The position numbers and the translations under genes were made by a program. A DNA stretch of 64,000 bases from Castellaniella sp040276085 (GTDB taxonomy: Bacteria > Pseudomonadota > Gammaproteobacteria > Burkholderiales > Burkholderiaceae_B), in NCBI RefSeq assembly GCF_040276085.1, contig NZ_JBELOK010000008.1, positions 1 to 64,000 on the forward strand, written 5' to 3'. The notes beneath the pieces were generated by a model. It was given only the letters and a program-made list of their open reading frames with translations. It was not told where the DNA came from and did not search any database. The stretch's first letter is position 1, and every line of letters starts with the position of its first letter. Below, one piece after another: positions 7,792 to 16,866 of this stretch.

Positions 7792-8415
7792 ATGGAACTC
7801 AAGCTCCTGAACGATCAGGGTCAATCCTCGGCCACCGTGGCCGGCGCCGATGACATCTTCGGTCGCGAATTCAACGAAGCGCTGGTGCACCAGATCGTCG
7901 TGGCCTATCAGGCCAACGCACGCATGGGTAACCGCGCCCAGAAAAACCGCGAGACGGTCAAGCACTCCACCAAGAAGCCCTGGCGTCAAAAGGGCACTGG
8001 TCGTGCCCGCTCCGGCATGACTTCCTCGCCGATCTGGCGTGGGGGTGGTCGTGCATTCCCCAACTCGCCCGAAGAGAACTTCAGCCACAAGGTCAACAAG
8101 AAAATGTACCGCGCCGGTTTGCGTGCCATTTTCTCCCAGCTGGTCCGCGAGGACCGTCTGGCCGTGGTCGAATCCTTCTCCCTCGAGGCCCCCAAGACCA
8201 AGCTTGCTTCCAGCAAACTCAAGGATCTGGGGATCACCGAGTCCGTCCTGATCATCACTGATGCCATGGACGAAAACGTCTATCTCGCGACGCGCAACCT
8301 GCCTCATGTGGCAGTGATCGAAACGCGCTACGCCGATCCGTTGTCCCTGGTGCACTACAAGAAAGTGTTGGTCACCAAGGCTGCGATCGCCCAACTCGAG
8401 GAGTTGCTGGGATGA
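7792..8415 (+). CDS. rplD: 50S ribosomal protein L4
   Basis: 207 residues starting MELKLLNDQGQSSATV. The extended loop KKPWRQKGTGRARSG that lines the peptide exit tunnel is present. In E. coli L4 also represses its own operon through the leader upstream of rpsJ. Because rpsJ is physically separated here, that circuit must be different or absent (inference). Two bases separate it from rplC, and it overlaps rplW by 4 bp. Confidence 0.97.
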   Translation: MELKLLNDQGQSSATVAGADDIFGREFNEALVHQIVVAYQANARMGNRAQKNRETVKHSTKKPWRQKGTGRARSGMTSSPIWRGGGRAFPNSPEENFSHKVNKKMYRAGLRAIFSQLVREDRLAVVESFSLEAPKTKLASSKLKDLGITESVLIITDAMDENVYLATRNLPHVAVIETRYADPLSLVHYKKVLVTKAAIAQLEELLG

Positions 8416-8708
8416 ATGCCGAACGTCTGATGCAAATCATTCTGGCACCCGTGGTTACTGAAAAGTCCACGATGGTTGCCGAAAAAAACAACCAGGTCGC
8501 TTTCCGCGTCGTGGCTGATGCCACCAAGCCCGAAATCAAGGCTGCCGTCGAACTCCTGTTCAAGGTCGAAGTTGATTCCGTGCAGGTTGCCAACCGCAAG
8601 GGCAAAGAAAAGCGTTTCGGCCGTTTCATCGGTCGTCGTCGCAACGAGCGCAAGGCCTATGTGTCCCTTAAGGCAGGCCAGGAAATCGACTTTACGGAGG
8701 TGAACTAA
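8412..8708 (+). CDS. rplW: 50S ribosomal protein L23
   Basis: 98 residues, starting with an ATG that overlaps the rplD stop (ATGA). It carries the family features ILAPVVTEKSTM at the N-terminus and the tunnel-exit loop RKGKEKRFGRFIGRR. L23 surrounds the polypeptide exit and docks trigger factor and SRP. Its stop is directly followed by the rplB ATG, with GGAGG inside the rplW end serving rplB. Confidence 0.97.
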   Translation: MNAERLMQIILAPVVTEKSTMVAEKNNQVAFRVVADATKPEIKAAVELLFKVEVDSVQVANRKGKEKRFGRFIGRRRNERKAYVSLKAGQEIDFTEVN

Positions 8709-9536
8709 ATGCCGCTGATTAAAGTCAAACCGACATCCGCCGGCCGCCGGGGCATGGTCAAGGTTGTGCACCCCGAGCTGCACAAAGGCCCGGCCTATGC
8801 GCCCCTGCTTGAATCCCAATCCCGCGGTTCCGGCCGTAACAACAATGGCCACATCACTGTGCGCCATCGGGGTGGTGGTCACAAGCAGCACTACCGCATG
8901 GTTGATTTCCGTCGCAACAAAGATGGCATCGTCGCCCGCGTCGAGCGCCTCGAATACGACCCCAACCGTACGGCTCACCTGGCACTGCTGTGCTACGCCG
9001 ACGGCGAGCGTCGTTACATCATTGCGCCCCGTGGTCTGCAGGTTGGTGCAACGGTCGTATCCGGCAGCGATGCTCCGATCCGTTCAGGCAACACCTTGCC
9101 GATCCGTGCCATTCCTGTGGGTTCCACTATCCACTGCATCGAGATGCAGCCTGGCAAGGGTGCCCAGATCGCGCGTTCTGCAGGTGCTTCGGCTGTCCTG
9201 CTGGCCCGCGAAGGCGTGTACGCCCAGGTTCGTCTGCGCTCCGGTGAAGTTCGCCGCGTGCACATCGACTGCCGTGCCACCATTGGTGAAGTCGGCAACA
9301 GCGACCACAGCCTGCGACAAATCGGTAAAGCCGGTGCTGTTCGCTGGCGCGGTGTGCGTCCTACCGTTCGTGGCGTCGCCATGAACCCGGTGGATCACCC
9401 GCATGGTGGTGGTGAAGGCCGCACCGGCGAAGGCCGCGAACCCGTCAGCCCGTGGGGTACTCCCGCCAAGGGCTACCGGACCCGTCGTAACAAGCGCACA
9501 GACAATATGATTGTCTCGCGCCGCAAGCGCAAATAA
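8709..9536 (+). CDS. rplB: 50S ribosomal protein L2
   Basis: 275 residues, the standard length. L2 is a primary 23S rRNA binder required for subunit association and peptidyl transferase integrity. The C-terminal signature GVAMNPVDHPHGGGEGR, with the conserved histidine next to the active centre, is complete. GGAGG at 8696-8700 within rplW provides the ribosome binding site. Confidence 0.98.
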   Translation: MPLIKVKPTSAGRRGMVKVVHPELHKGPAYAPLLESQSRGSGRNNNGHITVRHRGGGHKQHYRMVDFRRNKDGIVARVERLEYDPNRTAHLALLCYADGERRYIIAPRGLQVGATVVSGSDAPIRSGNTLPIRAIPVGSTIHCIEMQPGKGAQIARSAGASAVLLAREGVYAQVRLRSGEVRRVHIDCRATIGEVGNSDHSLRQIGKAGAVRWRGVRPTVRGVAMNPVDHPHGGGEGRTGEGREPVSPWGTPAKGYRTRRNKRTDNMIVSRRKRK

Positions 9537-9548
9537 GGGGCGAACACA

Positions 9549-9824
9549 ATGTCACGTTCGATCAAGAAAGGCCCATTCGTCGATGCGCATCTGATCAAAA
9601 AGGTCGATGCCGCCGTCGGGGGCAAGGAAAAGAAGCCGATCAAGACCTGGTCGCGTCGTTCCACCATTTTGCCCGAGTTCATCGGGTTGACCATTGCCGT
9701 GCATAACGGTCGTCAGCATGTGCCCGTTTACATCAACGAGAACATGGTCGGCCATAAACTCGGCGAATTTGCCCTGACGCGTACCTTCAAGGGTCACGCG
9801 GCAGACAAAAAGGCCAAGAGGTAA
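9549..9824 (+). CDS. rpsS: 30S ribosomal protein S19
   Basis: 91 residues starting MSRSIKKGPFVDAHLIKKV, the canonical opening. It contains the conserved FIGLTIAVHNGRQHVPVYI segment. S19 lies in the 30S head next to S13 and contacts the A-site side of the subunit. It sits 12 bp after rplB and 3 bp before rplV. Confidence 0.98.
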   Translation: MSRSIKKGPFVDAHLIKKVDAAVGGKEKKPIKTWSRRSTILPEFIGLTIAVHNGRQHVPVYINENMVGHKLGEFALTRTFKGHAADKKAKR

Positions 9825-9827
9825 GCC

Positions 9828-10157
9828 ATGGAAACCACCGCAGTCATTCGCGGCGTCCATATTTCCGCCCAAAAGACCCGCCTGGTGGCGGATCTGATCC
9901 GCGGAAAGTCCGTGGCGCACGCCCTCAATATCCTGAATTTCAGCCCCAAGAAGGCCGCAGGCATCCTCAAGAAGGCGCTTGAATCGGCCATCGCCAATGC
10001 CGAGCACAACGACGGTGCCGACATCGACGAGCTGAAAATCACCACCATTTATGTCGACAAAGCTCAGTCGATGAAGCGTTTCTCTGCCCGCGCAAAGGGT
10101 CGTGGTAACCGCATCGAGAAACAGACCTGCCACATCGTGGTTAAGGTCGGGGCCTAA
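9828..10157 (+). CDS. rplV: 50S ribosomal protein L22
   Basis: 109 residues. L22 spans the wall of the exit tunnel and its beta-hairpin contacts macrolides. The typical opening (RGVHISAQKTRLVADLIRGK) and the conserved hairpin end, with MKRFSARAKGRGNRI near the C-terminus, are present. It lies 3 bp after rpsS; AAGGAG follows for rpsC. Confidence 0.97.
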   Translation: METTAVIRGVHISAQKTRLVADLIRGKSVAHALNILNFSPKKAAGILKKALESAIANAEHNDGADIDELKITTIYVDKAQSMKRFSARAKGRGNRIEKQTCHIVVKVGA

Positions 10158-10166
10158 GGAGTCGCA

Positions 10167-10949
10167 ATGGGACAGAAAATCCACCCAACCGGTTTCCGCC
10201 TGGCGGTCAACCACAACTGGACTTCCCGCTGGTACGCCAACGACAAGGTCTACGGCAGCATGCTGGCCGAAGACATCCGTGTCCGCGAGTACCTCAAGAA
10301 GAAACTTAAAAGCGCTTCTGTCGGTCGCGTCATCATCGAGCGTCCTGCCAAGAATGCCCGCATTACCATTTATTCGGCACGTCCGGGTGTGGTGATCGGC
10401 CGTCGCGGCGAAGACATCGAAACACTGAAGTCCGATCTGCAGCGCCTGATGGGCGTGCCTGTGCACGTCAACATCGAGGAAATCCGCAAGCCCGAAACCG
10501 ATGCCCAGCTGGTTGCCGATTCTATCGCCCAACAGCTCGAAAAGCGCATCATGTTCCGCCGGGCCATGAAGCGTGCGATGCAAAACGCCATGCGTCTGGG
10601 TGCCCAGGGCATCAAGATCATGTCGTCGGGCCGCCTCAACGGCATCGAAATTGCCCGCACCGAATGGTACCGCGAAGGCCGTGTGCCCCTGCACACACTG
10701 CGCGCACACATCGACTACGGCACGTCCGAAGCCCAAACCACATACGGCATCATCGGTATCAAGGTCTGGGTCTACAAGGGCGATATGCTGCCCAACGGCG
10801 ACTTCCCCGTTGAAACCGCCGCCCCGCGCGACGAAGAGCGCCGGCCCCGCCGCGCACCGCGTAGCGACCGTCCTGGCCGTCCCGGTGGCCGTGGCCGTGG
10901 TCCGCGCCGTGACGCCGCTTCGGCCGCGCCCGCGTCTGAAGGAGAATAA
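10167..10949 (+). CDS. rpsC: 30S ribosomal protein S3 with an Arg/Gly-rich tail
   Basis: 260 residues, about 27 longer than the E. coli protein. The KH domain carries the GRRGEDIETLKSDLQRL segment. S3 forms part of the mRNA entry site and helicase. From about residue 222 the protein runs into a low-complexity tail rich in Arg, Pro and Gly (EERRPRRAPRSDRPGRPGGR), likely a disordered RNA-binding extension. Tails of this kind occur in betaproteobacterial S3. It lies 9 bp after rplV and 3 bp before rplP. Confidence 0.97.
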   Translation: MGQKIHPTGFRLAVNHNWTSRWYANDKVYGSMLAEDIRVREYLKKKLKSASVGRVIIERPAKNARITIYSARPGVVIGRRGEDIETLKSDLQRLMGVPVHVNIEEIRKPETDAQLVADSIAQQLEKRIMFRRAMKRAMQNAMRLGAQGIKIMSSGRLNGIEIARTEWYREGRVPLHTLRAHIDYGTSEAQTTYGIIGIKVWVYKGDMLPNGDFPVETAAPRDEERRPRRAPRSDRPGRPGGRGRGPRRDAASAAPASEGE

Positions 10950-10952
10950 ACC

Positions 10953-11369
10953 ATGCTGTCACCCTCTCGCAGGAAATACCGCAAAGAGCAAAAAGGCCGC
11001 AACACGGGCCTGGCGACGCGCGGTAACAATGTTTCTTTTGGCGAATACGGCCTTAAGTCCACCGATCGCGGCCGCCTGACAGCCCGCCAGATCGAGGCAG
11101 CCCGTCGTGCCATCAACCGCCACATCAAGCGCGGCGGCCGTATCTGGATCCGGATCTTCCCGGACAAGCCCATCTCGCAAAAGCCCGCCGAAGTCCGGAT
11201 GGGTAAAGGCAAGGGCAATCCAGAGTACTGGGTCGCTGAAATTCAACCTGGCAAGGTGCTGTACGAAATGGAAGGCGTGTCCGAAGACGTGGCACGCGAA
11301 GCATTCCGTCTGGCCGCCGCCAAGCTGCCCCTGCGCACGACCTTCGTGTCGCGTCGTGTGGGCGCCTAA
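10953..11369 (+). CDS. rplP: 50S ribosomal protein L16
   Basis: 138 residues starting MLSPSRRKYRKEQKGRNTG. L16 organises the A-site and P-site tRNA elbow region of the 50S. The conserved RIFPDKPISQKPAEVRMGKG stretch, containing the arginine hydroxylated by YcfD in E. coli, is intact. The ribosome binding site GAAGGAGA lies at the end of rpsC. Confidence 0.97.
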   Translation: MLSPSRRKYRKEQKGRNTGLATRGNNVSFGEYGLKSTDRGRLTARQIEAARRAINRHIKRGGRIWIRIFPDKPISQKPAEVRMGKGKGNPEYWVAEIQPGKVLYEMEGVSEDVAREAFRLAAAKLPLRTTFVSRRVGA

Positions 11370-11380
11370 GGGGTATACAT

Positions 11381-11572
11381 ATGAAAGCCAGTGAACTGCG
11401 CGAAAAAGACGCCGCCGGGCTCCAGACCGAGCTCGAGAGCCTGCTGAAGGCACACTTCAACCTGCGCATGCAGCGTGCCACTCAGCAGCTTTCCAACACC
11501 AGCCAGCTGGGCAAAGTGCGTCGCGATATCGCGCGCATCCGCACCATCATGACTGAGAACGCAGGAAAGTAA
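11381..11572 (+). CDS. rpmC: 50S ribosomal protein L29
   Basis: 63 residues, the normal small helical protein: MKASELREKDAAGLQTELES, then RMQRATQQLSNTSQLGKVRR. L29 sits next to L23 at the exit tunnel. AAGGGG lies 8 nt before the ATG. One base separates it from rpsQ. Confidence 0.97.
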   Translation: MKASELREKDAAGLQTELESLLKAHFNLRMQRATQQLSNTSQLGKVRRDIARIRTIMTENAGK

Positions 11573-11573
11573 T

Positions 11574-11855
11574 ATGACAACCGAAATCCAAAAAGACACC
11601 GTCAAGCGTCAACGCACGCTGGTCGGCAAGGTCGTCAGCAACAAAATGGACAAAACCGTTGTGGTCAGCGTCCAAACCCGCGTGAAGCACCCCGTACTGG
11701 GCAAATTCGTCAACCGTACTGCCAAATACAAGGCGCACGACGAGTCCAACCAATACAACGAGGGCGACACCGTGGAAATCGCCGAAGGCCGTCCCCTCTC
11801 CAAGACCAAGTCCTGGAAGGTGGTTCGCCTGGTCGAAGCCGTGCGCGTCATCTGA
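11574..11855 (+). CDS. rpsQ: 30S ribosomal protein S17
   Basis: 93 residues with the S17 OB fold: RTLVGKVVSNKMDKTVVVSV, then HDESNQYNEGDTVEIAEGRP. It is a primary 16S rRNA binder in the 30S body. In most bacteria rplN follows directly. Here a 13-kb block of unrelated genes intervenes and rplN has its own promoter. Confidence 0.97.
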   Translation: MTTEIQKDTVKRQRTLVGKVVSNKMDKTVVVSVQTRVKHPVLGKFVNRTAKYKAHDESNQYNEGDTVEIAEGRPLSKTKSWKVVRLVEAVRVI

Positions 11856-11904
11856 TCGCACGCTTTCGGGGGCCTGCAAGGCCCTGCGCCAGCCAGTAGT
11901 ACAA

Positions 11905-11930
11905 ACAAGCCCTGCGCAAGCGGGGCTTGT
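11905..11930 (+). terminator. weak hairpin after rpsQ
   Basis: ACAAGCCC (11905-11912) pairs with GGGCTTGT (11923-11930) across a 10-nt loop, 50 bp after the rpsQ stop. There is only a short T stretch afterwards (ATTTC), so termination may be partial or Rho-assisted. Confidence 0.45.
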
Positions 11931-11997
11931 GCATTTCACGCTGCCTGCCGTGACCACATTCCGGTAACATAATGCCTGTTCAAAGATTCGGGAATCG

Positions 11998-12984
11998 ATG
12001 ATGAAAGCCTTGAGAATACTTAGTGCCTTTGCGCTTCTGGCGGCAAGCAGCCTGCTGGTGTTGCCGGTGCAGGCGGCCGACGCCTGGCCTGCCAAGACAA
12101 TCCGTATCCTTGTGCCGTTTGGGCCAGGTTCTACACCCGACACCATGGCGCGCATGACGGCCGATTACATCGGGCCCAAGCTGGGTGTGCCGGTGGTGGT
12201 CGAGAACAAGGCCGGGGCCGGTGGCAATATCGGTACCGCTGCCATGGCCAAGGCCGATCCCGATGGCTATACCTTTGGCATCACCATCTCCGGGCCGCTG
12301 GCTGCCAATACGGTGCTGTTCCCCAATCTGCCGTACAAGCCCGCCCAGGATCTCGATCTCCTGACCATTGCTGCCACGCAACCCAGTGTGCTGGTGGTGT
12401 CTCCCAGCCTTGGCGTCGATAATGTGGATGGCTTGCTGAAAGTGCTGCGCGCCAAACCAGGCGACTACAATTATGGGTCGATGGGCGTGGGCAGCATCTC
12501 GCATCTGGCGATGGCCGCGCTGGCGGCGGCCAGTGGCACCGATATCGTGCACGTGCCGTATGCCAGCTCCTCCAAGGTTGTCACCTCTATTTTGTCTGGC
12601 GAAACCCAGATGGGCATTTTGCCGGCCGCTGCCGTGATGGAGCAGGTAAAGGCGGGCAAGATCAAGGCACTGGCGGTTGCCACGGCCAAGCGTTCTACCA
12701 TCCTGCCAGATCTGCCCACATTGGCCGAGAGTGGCGTGTCCGGCATCGAAGCCGATGCCTGGATGGGATTCGTGGCACCTCACGGTACGCCGCAGGCCAT
12801 CGAAGATCGCTTCACTGCAGAAGTCGTGGCGATGCTTAAGGATCCCGCCATCGTCAAGAAACTGGCCAACTTGCACGAAGAGCCCGTTGCCAGCACCCCA
12901 GCCGAAATGAAAGCGGTGGTGCGGGGCGATCTGGACCGCTGGACCCCCGTGATCAAGGCCAACAACATTCGCTTCGACCAGTAA
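11998..12984 (+). CDS. tctC: Bug/TctC-type periplasmic solute receptor
   Basis: 328 residues with a signal peptide ending near VQAADAWP (about residue 23), followed by the family openings IRILVPFGPGSTPDTMARM and VVVENKAGAGGNIGT. Family C-terminal features include AVATAKRSTILPDLPTLAES. It binds carboxylate-like ligands for the TctAB permease. The ATG at 11998 is followed by a second ATG, and GGGAA lies 5 nt before the first. CATAAT at 11968-11973 could be a -10, but no good -35 was found. This receptor family is strongly expanded in Bordetella and relatives. Confidence 0.94.
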   Translation: MMKALRILSAFALLAASSLLVLPVQAADAWPAKTIRILVPFGPGSTPDTMARMTADYIGPKLGVPVVVENKAGAGGNIGTAAMAKADPDGYTFGITISGPLAANTVLFPNLPYKPAQDLDLLTIAATQPSVLVVSPSLGVDNVDGLLKVLRAKPGDYNYGSMGVGSISHLAMAALAAASGTDIVHVPYASSSKVVTSILSGETQMGILPAAAVMEQVKAGKIKALAVATAKRSTILPDLPTLAESGVSGIEADAWMGFVAPHGTPQAIEDRFTAEVVAMLKDPAIVKKLANLHEEPVASTPAEMKAVVRGDLDRWTPVIKANNIRFDQ

Positions 12985-13029
12985 TCTGATGGTATTGCCA
13001 GCCTCTCCCGTGGCCACCGGATACGTACC

Positions 13030-13488
13030 GTGCGCCTGAAGATCCGTCATCAGCCGGATTTCTGGGCGGGGGCCCTGTTTGTGTGTGCGGGGCTGGCGTT
13101 TGCGCTGGGGGCACAACACTACCCGATGGGCCGTGCAGCGCGCATGGGCCCCGCGTATTTCCCCACGCTGCTGGGGGTGTGCCTGGTGCTTCTAGGGGTG
13201 TTGCTGGCCTGGCAGGCCTGTCGGCCTGGTGCTACCAGCACCAAGATTACGTCACCCGATTGGCGGGTAGCAGCAGTAGTGTTGGGGGCTGTGTGTCTGT
13301 TTGCCCTTACGCTACCCTGGCTTGGTGTACTGCCCGCTGTTTTTCTGCTGGCCTTTGTCGGCAGCATGGCCGCCCATGATTTCAGCTGGAAGGTGGCAGC
13401 CGGGGTCGGGCTGGGCATGATGCTGTTTGTCTGGCTGGTGTTCATCAAGGGCCTGGGGCTGGTGTTTCCCGCCGGCCTGCTGGGTTAG
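13030..13488 (+). CDS. tctB: tripartite tricarboxylate transporter small subunit TctB
   Basis: 152 residues from GTG 13030, the only in-frame start near the N-terminus; no clear Shine-Dalgarno. Four hydrophobic helices with the TctB opening FWAGALFVCAGLAFALGAQ and YPMGRAARMGPAYFP. It forms the membrane part with TctA and lies 45 bp after tctC and 11 bp before tctA. Ligand unknown. Confidence 0.9.
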   Translation: MRLKIRHQPDFWAGALFVCAGLAFALGAQHYPMGRAARMGPAYFPTLLGVCLVLLGVLLAWQACRPGATSTKITSPDWRVAAVVLGAVCLFALTLPWLGVLPAVFLLAFVGSMAAHDFSWKVAAGVGLGMMLFVWLVFIKGLGLVFPAGLLG

Positions 13489-13499
13489 GGCCGATATCC

Positions 13500-15002
13500 A
13501 TGGAGTGGCTCGATCACCTGGCGTTGGGGCTTTCTGTTGCCCTCAGCCTGCAAAATCTTACTTACTGTCTGTTGGGGTGTCTGCTGGGCACACTGATTGG
13601 TGTTCTGCCGGGCATTGGGCCGGTACCCACCATTGCGATGCTGCTGCCCATTACGTATGTATTGCCGCCAGAGGCTGGCCTGATCATGCTGGCCGGCATC
13701 TACTATGGTGCGCAGTATGGGGGCTCCACTACGGCCATCCTGGTGGCTTTGCCGGGAGAAACCTCCTCGGTGGTCTCTGTGCTGGATGGCTATCAGATGG
13801 CCAAAGCAGGGCGGGCGGGTGCTGCCCTGGCCATCGCGGCGCTGGGTTCTTTTTTTGCCGGCTGTGTGGCTACGGTGCTGCTGGCGGCTTTTGCACCCTT
13901 GCTGGCACAGATCGCCTTCAAGTTTGGGCCCTCCGAATACTTCTCTCTGATGGTGCTGGGGCTGCTGGCGGCTGTGGTCATGGCGTCAGGGTCGCTCCTT
14001 AAAGCCATTGGCATGACCCTCCTGGGCCTGACGCTGGGGATGATTGGCACCGATGTGAACTCCGGCATGCCGCGGTTTGATCTGGGCTTTCTCAAGTTGC
14101 AGGATGGCCTGGATTTCGCGGTGGTGGCCATGGGGATTTTCGGTCTGGCAGAGATTATCGGCAATCTTGAACAACGCGAGCGCCGGGTCAGCGTGATGGA
14201 CAAGGTGGGCTCGCTGTACCCCAACCGACAAGAGTTCAAAGAGGCCTGGCCGGCCAGCGTGCGCGGCACGCTGCTGGGCTCGGCACTGGGCATTTTGCCC
14301 GGAGGCGGTGCGGTGCTGTCCTCGTTTGCCTCCTACACCCTCGAGAAAAAGATCTCGCACGAGCCACAGCGCTTTGGCAAGGGCCATCCCGCAGGCCTGG
14401 CCGGCCCAGAATCGGCCAACAATGCCGCCTCGCAAACTTCGTTTATCCCCCTGCTGACGCTCGGTATTCCCGGCAATGCAGTCACTGCCCTGATGCTGGG
14501 TGCCATGATCATCCATGATGTTCAGCCTGGCCCACGCGTGATGACTGCGCACCCCGAGGTGTTCTGGGGGCTGGTGGTCTCCATGTGGGTTGGCAACCTG
14601 ATGCTGGTGATTCTTAATCTGCCGCTGATCGGGCTGTGGGTGAAGCTACTTAAACTGCCTTATCGCGTGCTGTTTCCGGCCATTTTGGTGTTTTGCTCGA
14701 TTGGTGTCTATTCACTCGACAACAGCCTGTTTGATGTCTGGATGCTGGCGTTCTTTGGTGCAGCAGGGTATCTTTGGACACGGCTTGGTTGCGAATCCGC
14801 CCCCCTGCTGTTGGGGCTGGTGCTCGGAGAAATGATGGAAGAAAACTTCCGCCGGGCGTTGTTGCTGTCCCGGGGTGATTTCACTACCTTCATCACCCGG
14901 CCGGTGTCCCTGTCCTTATTGCTGGTGGCCGCAGGCCTGCTGGTTCTGATTGCCGTCCCGGTGATTCGTCGCAAACGCGACGAAGCTTTCGTCGAAGAGT
15001 AA
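13500..15002 (+). CDS. tctA: tripartite tricarboxylate transporter large subunit TctA
   Basis: 500 residues with about 12 hydrophobic segments. The two TctA signatures are visible: GVLPGIGPVPTIAMLLP near the N-terminus and GILPGGGAVLSSFASYTLEK in the middle, each a glycine-rich half of the inverted repeat. GAQYGGSTTAILVALPGE and PGNAVTALMLGAM also match the family. It completes a tctCBA set; the next gene starts 49 bp downstream and may belong to the same transcript. Confidence 0.95.
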   Translation: MEWLDHLALGLSVALSLQNLTYCLLGCLLGTLIGVLPGIGPVPTIAMLLPITYVLPPEAGLIMLAGIYYGAQYGGSTTAILVALPGETSSVVSVLDGYQMAKAGRAGAALAIAALGSFFAGCVATVLLAAFAPLLAQIAFKFGPSEYFSLMVLGLLAAVVMASGSLLKAIGMTLLGLTLGMIGTDVNSGMPRFDLGFLKLQDGLDFAVVAMGIFGLAEIIGNLEQRERRVSVMDKVGSLYPNRQEFKEAWPASVRGTLLGSALGILPGGGAVLSSFASYTLEKKISHEPQRFGKGHPAGLAGPESANNAASQTSFIPLLTLGIPGNAVTALMLGAMIIHDVQPGPRVMTAHPEVFWGLVVSMWVGNLMLVILNLPLIGLWVKLLKLPYRVLFPAILVFCSIGVYSLDNSLFDVWMLAFFGAAGYLWTRLGCESAPLLLGLVLGEMMEENFRRALLLSRGDFTTFITRPVSLSLLLVAAGLLVLIAVPVIRRKRDEAFVEE

Positions 15003-15051
15003 GCCTCGCCGCTCTTCTGGTCGCCCATCCTGCTTGCCCGGAGCACTGCTG

Positions 15052-16857
15052 ATGCGTTACTCACGTCGCTGGATTCCTTCCGCCTTCTTGTCCGTGCTGC
15101 TGGCTGGCTGTGTCACGCAGCCTAACCAGGCACCCACTACTCAGCTGGATACTCATCCGGCGCCCGTCTCTACGGCACCGGTGACGCCCGCTGCCACCAC
15201 AGCGGCGGCGGCTGCCTACGATTTCGACCGGGATATTTTTCATCCCGTGGTGGCGCGTCATGGCATGGTGGTGTCCGAACAGGCGCTGGCCAGCCAGGCA
15301 GGCCTGGCCATGCTGGCCGCCGGAGGAAATGCCGTGGATGCCGCAGTGGCCGTGGGCTTTGCTTTGGCGGTGGTCTTGCCCAATGCGGGTAATCTGGGTG
15401 GCGGCGGCTTCATGATGGTGCATACTGCCTCCGATGGCCGTGACATTGCGTTGGATTTTCGCGAGATGGCGCCTGGTCATGCCTCCCGGGACATGTATCT
15501 GGATGCGCAAGGTAAGGTGGTGGGCGGACGGTCGCTCTTTACGCATTTGGCCGTGGGTGTTCCCGGCAGTGTGGCCGGCCTTGCCCATGCACAGCAGCAA
15601 TGGGGCCAGCTGCCGCTGGCACAGGTAATGGCACCCGCCATCCGCTTGGCCGATCGTGGCTTTGCAGTCAGCCAGACTCTGGCGGAAACCCTTGAGAAAA
15701 GCCGTAAAACCATGGGGCAATGGCCAGCTACCCGGGCGATTTTCTGGCAGGACGGCCAACCTCTAAAGGCAGGCAGCTGGCTGATGCAAAAGGATCTGGC
15801 GCAATCCCTGCGCCTGATTGCCGCGCAGGGCCCAAAAGCCTTTTATCAGGGCCCGATTGGCCAGAAAATCGTGGCTGAGATGGCGCGGCATGGTGGCCTG
15901 ATTACCGCACAAGACCTCGCCCGGTATCGGGCCGTCGAGCGCACCCCGATTGCCGGCGAGTATCGTGGCTATCGGGTGCTGGCCATGCCGCCGCCCAGCT
16001 CCGGGGGCATCCACCTGGTGCAGATCCTCAACATGATGGAAAACTGGCCCATCCGCCAGTGGGGGTCGGGCAGTGCACAAACCATCCATCATATGGTCGA
16101 GGCCATGAAGCGAGCCTACGCCGATCGCTCTGAATACCTGGGTGATACCGATTTTGTGGATGTCCCTGTGTCGGGGCTGGTGTCCAAGGCCTACGCCCGC
16201 CAGTTGGTCAGCAAGATCAATGCAACGCATGCCACCCCATCCTCGCAGATCAAACCGGGAACCCCCCAGCCTTACGAAAGTGATCAAACCACACATTATT
16301 CGGTGGTGGATGCGGCTGGCAACGCAGTGGCGGTTACCTATACCTTGAACACCCATTTTGGCAGCGGCATTGTGGCTGCCGGCACCGGGATTTTGCTAAA
16401 CAACGAGATGGATGATTTCTCGGCCAAGCCAGGGGTGGCCAATGTGTATGGCCTGATTGGCGGTGAGGCCAATGCCATTGCACCGGGCAAACGCCCGCTG
16501 TCATCCATGACCCCAACCGTTGTGCTCAAGGATGGCCGCCCCTGGCTGGTCACCGGCAGCCCGGGTGGCGCCCGCATCATTACCACGGTGCTCGAAACCG
16601 TGGTGGATGCCATCGATTTTGATATGAACCCCGCCGAAGCGGCAGCCACTCCGCGGTTTCATCACCAATGGTGGCCAGACGAGCTGCGTATCGAGAAAGG
16701 TTTCAGCCCGGATACCCTGGCCCTGTTGCGCCAGTATGGGCACCATATCGTGCTTAAACCCACCATGGGCAAAACCGAAACCATCCAGGTACAAGATGGC
16801 CTTCTGTACGGGGCATCCGATCCCCGCAATCCGGATGGTGCTGCGATGGGCCGCTAA
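15052..16857 (+). CDS. ggt: gamma-glutamyltransferase, predicted lipoprotein
   Basis: 601 residues from ATG 15052, with GGAG at 15040-15043. The signal sequence ends in a lipobox (LLAGC), so unlike the soluble periplasmic E. coli enzyme this one should be membrane-anchored. The enzyme cleaves gamma-glutamyl bonds such as in glutathione. The autoprocessing nucleophile is T413 in ESDQTTHYSVVD, followed by LLNNEMDDFSAKPG and KRPLSSMTPTVVL as in active enzymes. The N-terminal GGNAVDAAVAVGFALAVV and GNLGGGGFMMVH are intact. A Ala/Pro/Thr-rich linker (residues 27-55) joins anchor and enzyme. Its position after tctCBA suggests that released amino or carboxylic acids may be imported. Confidence 0.95.
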   Translation: MRYSRRWIPSAFLSVLLAGCVTQPNQAPTTQLDTHPAPVSTAPVTPAATTAAAAAYDFDRDIFHPVVARHGMVVSEQALASQAGLAMLAAGGNAVDAAVAVGFALAVVLPNAGNLGGGGFMMVHTASDGRDIALDFREMAPGHASRDMYLDAQGKVVGGRSLFTHLAVGVPGSVAGLAHAQQQWGQLPLAQVMAPAIRLADRGFAVSQTLAETLEKSRKTMGQWPATRAIFWQDGQPLKAGSWLMQKDLAQSLRLIAAQGPKAFYQGPIGQKIVAEMARHGGLITAQDLARYRAVERTPIAGEYRGYRVLAMPPPSSGGIHLVQILNMMENWPIRQWGSGSAQTIHHMVEAMKRAYADRSEYLGDTDFVDVPVSGLVSKAYARQLVSKINATHATPSSQIKPGTPQPYESDQTTHYSVVDAAGNAVAVTYTLNTHFGSGIVAAGTGILLNNEMDDFSAKPGVANVYGLIGGEANAIAPGKRPLSSMTPTVVLKDGRPWLVTGSPGGARIITTVLETVVDAIDFDMNPAEAAATPRFHHQWWPDELRIEKGFSPDTLALLRQYGHHIVLKPTMGKTETIQVQDGLLYGASDPRNPDGAAMGR

Positions 16858-16866
16858 GCAGCGGTT

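Noticed and set aside
11980..13119. A 379-codon minus-strand frame opposite tctC/tctB
   Set aside because: Antisense to genes with clear family motifs; its translation is Gly/His-rich without domain signs.
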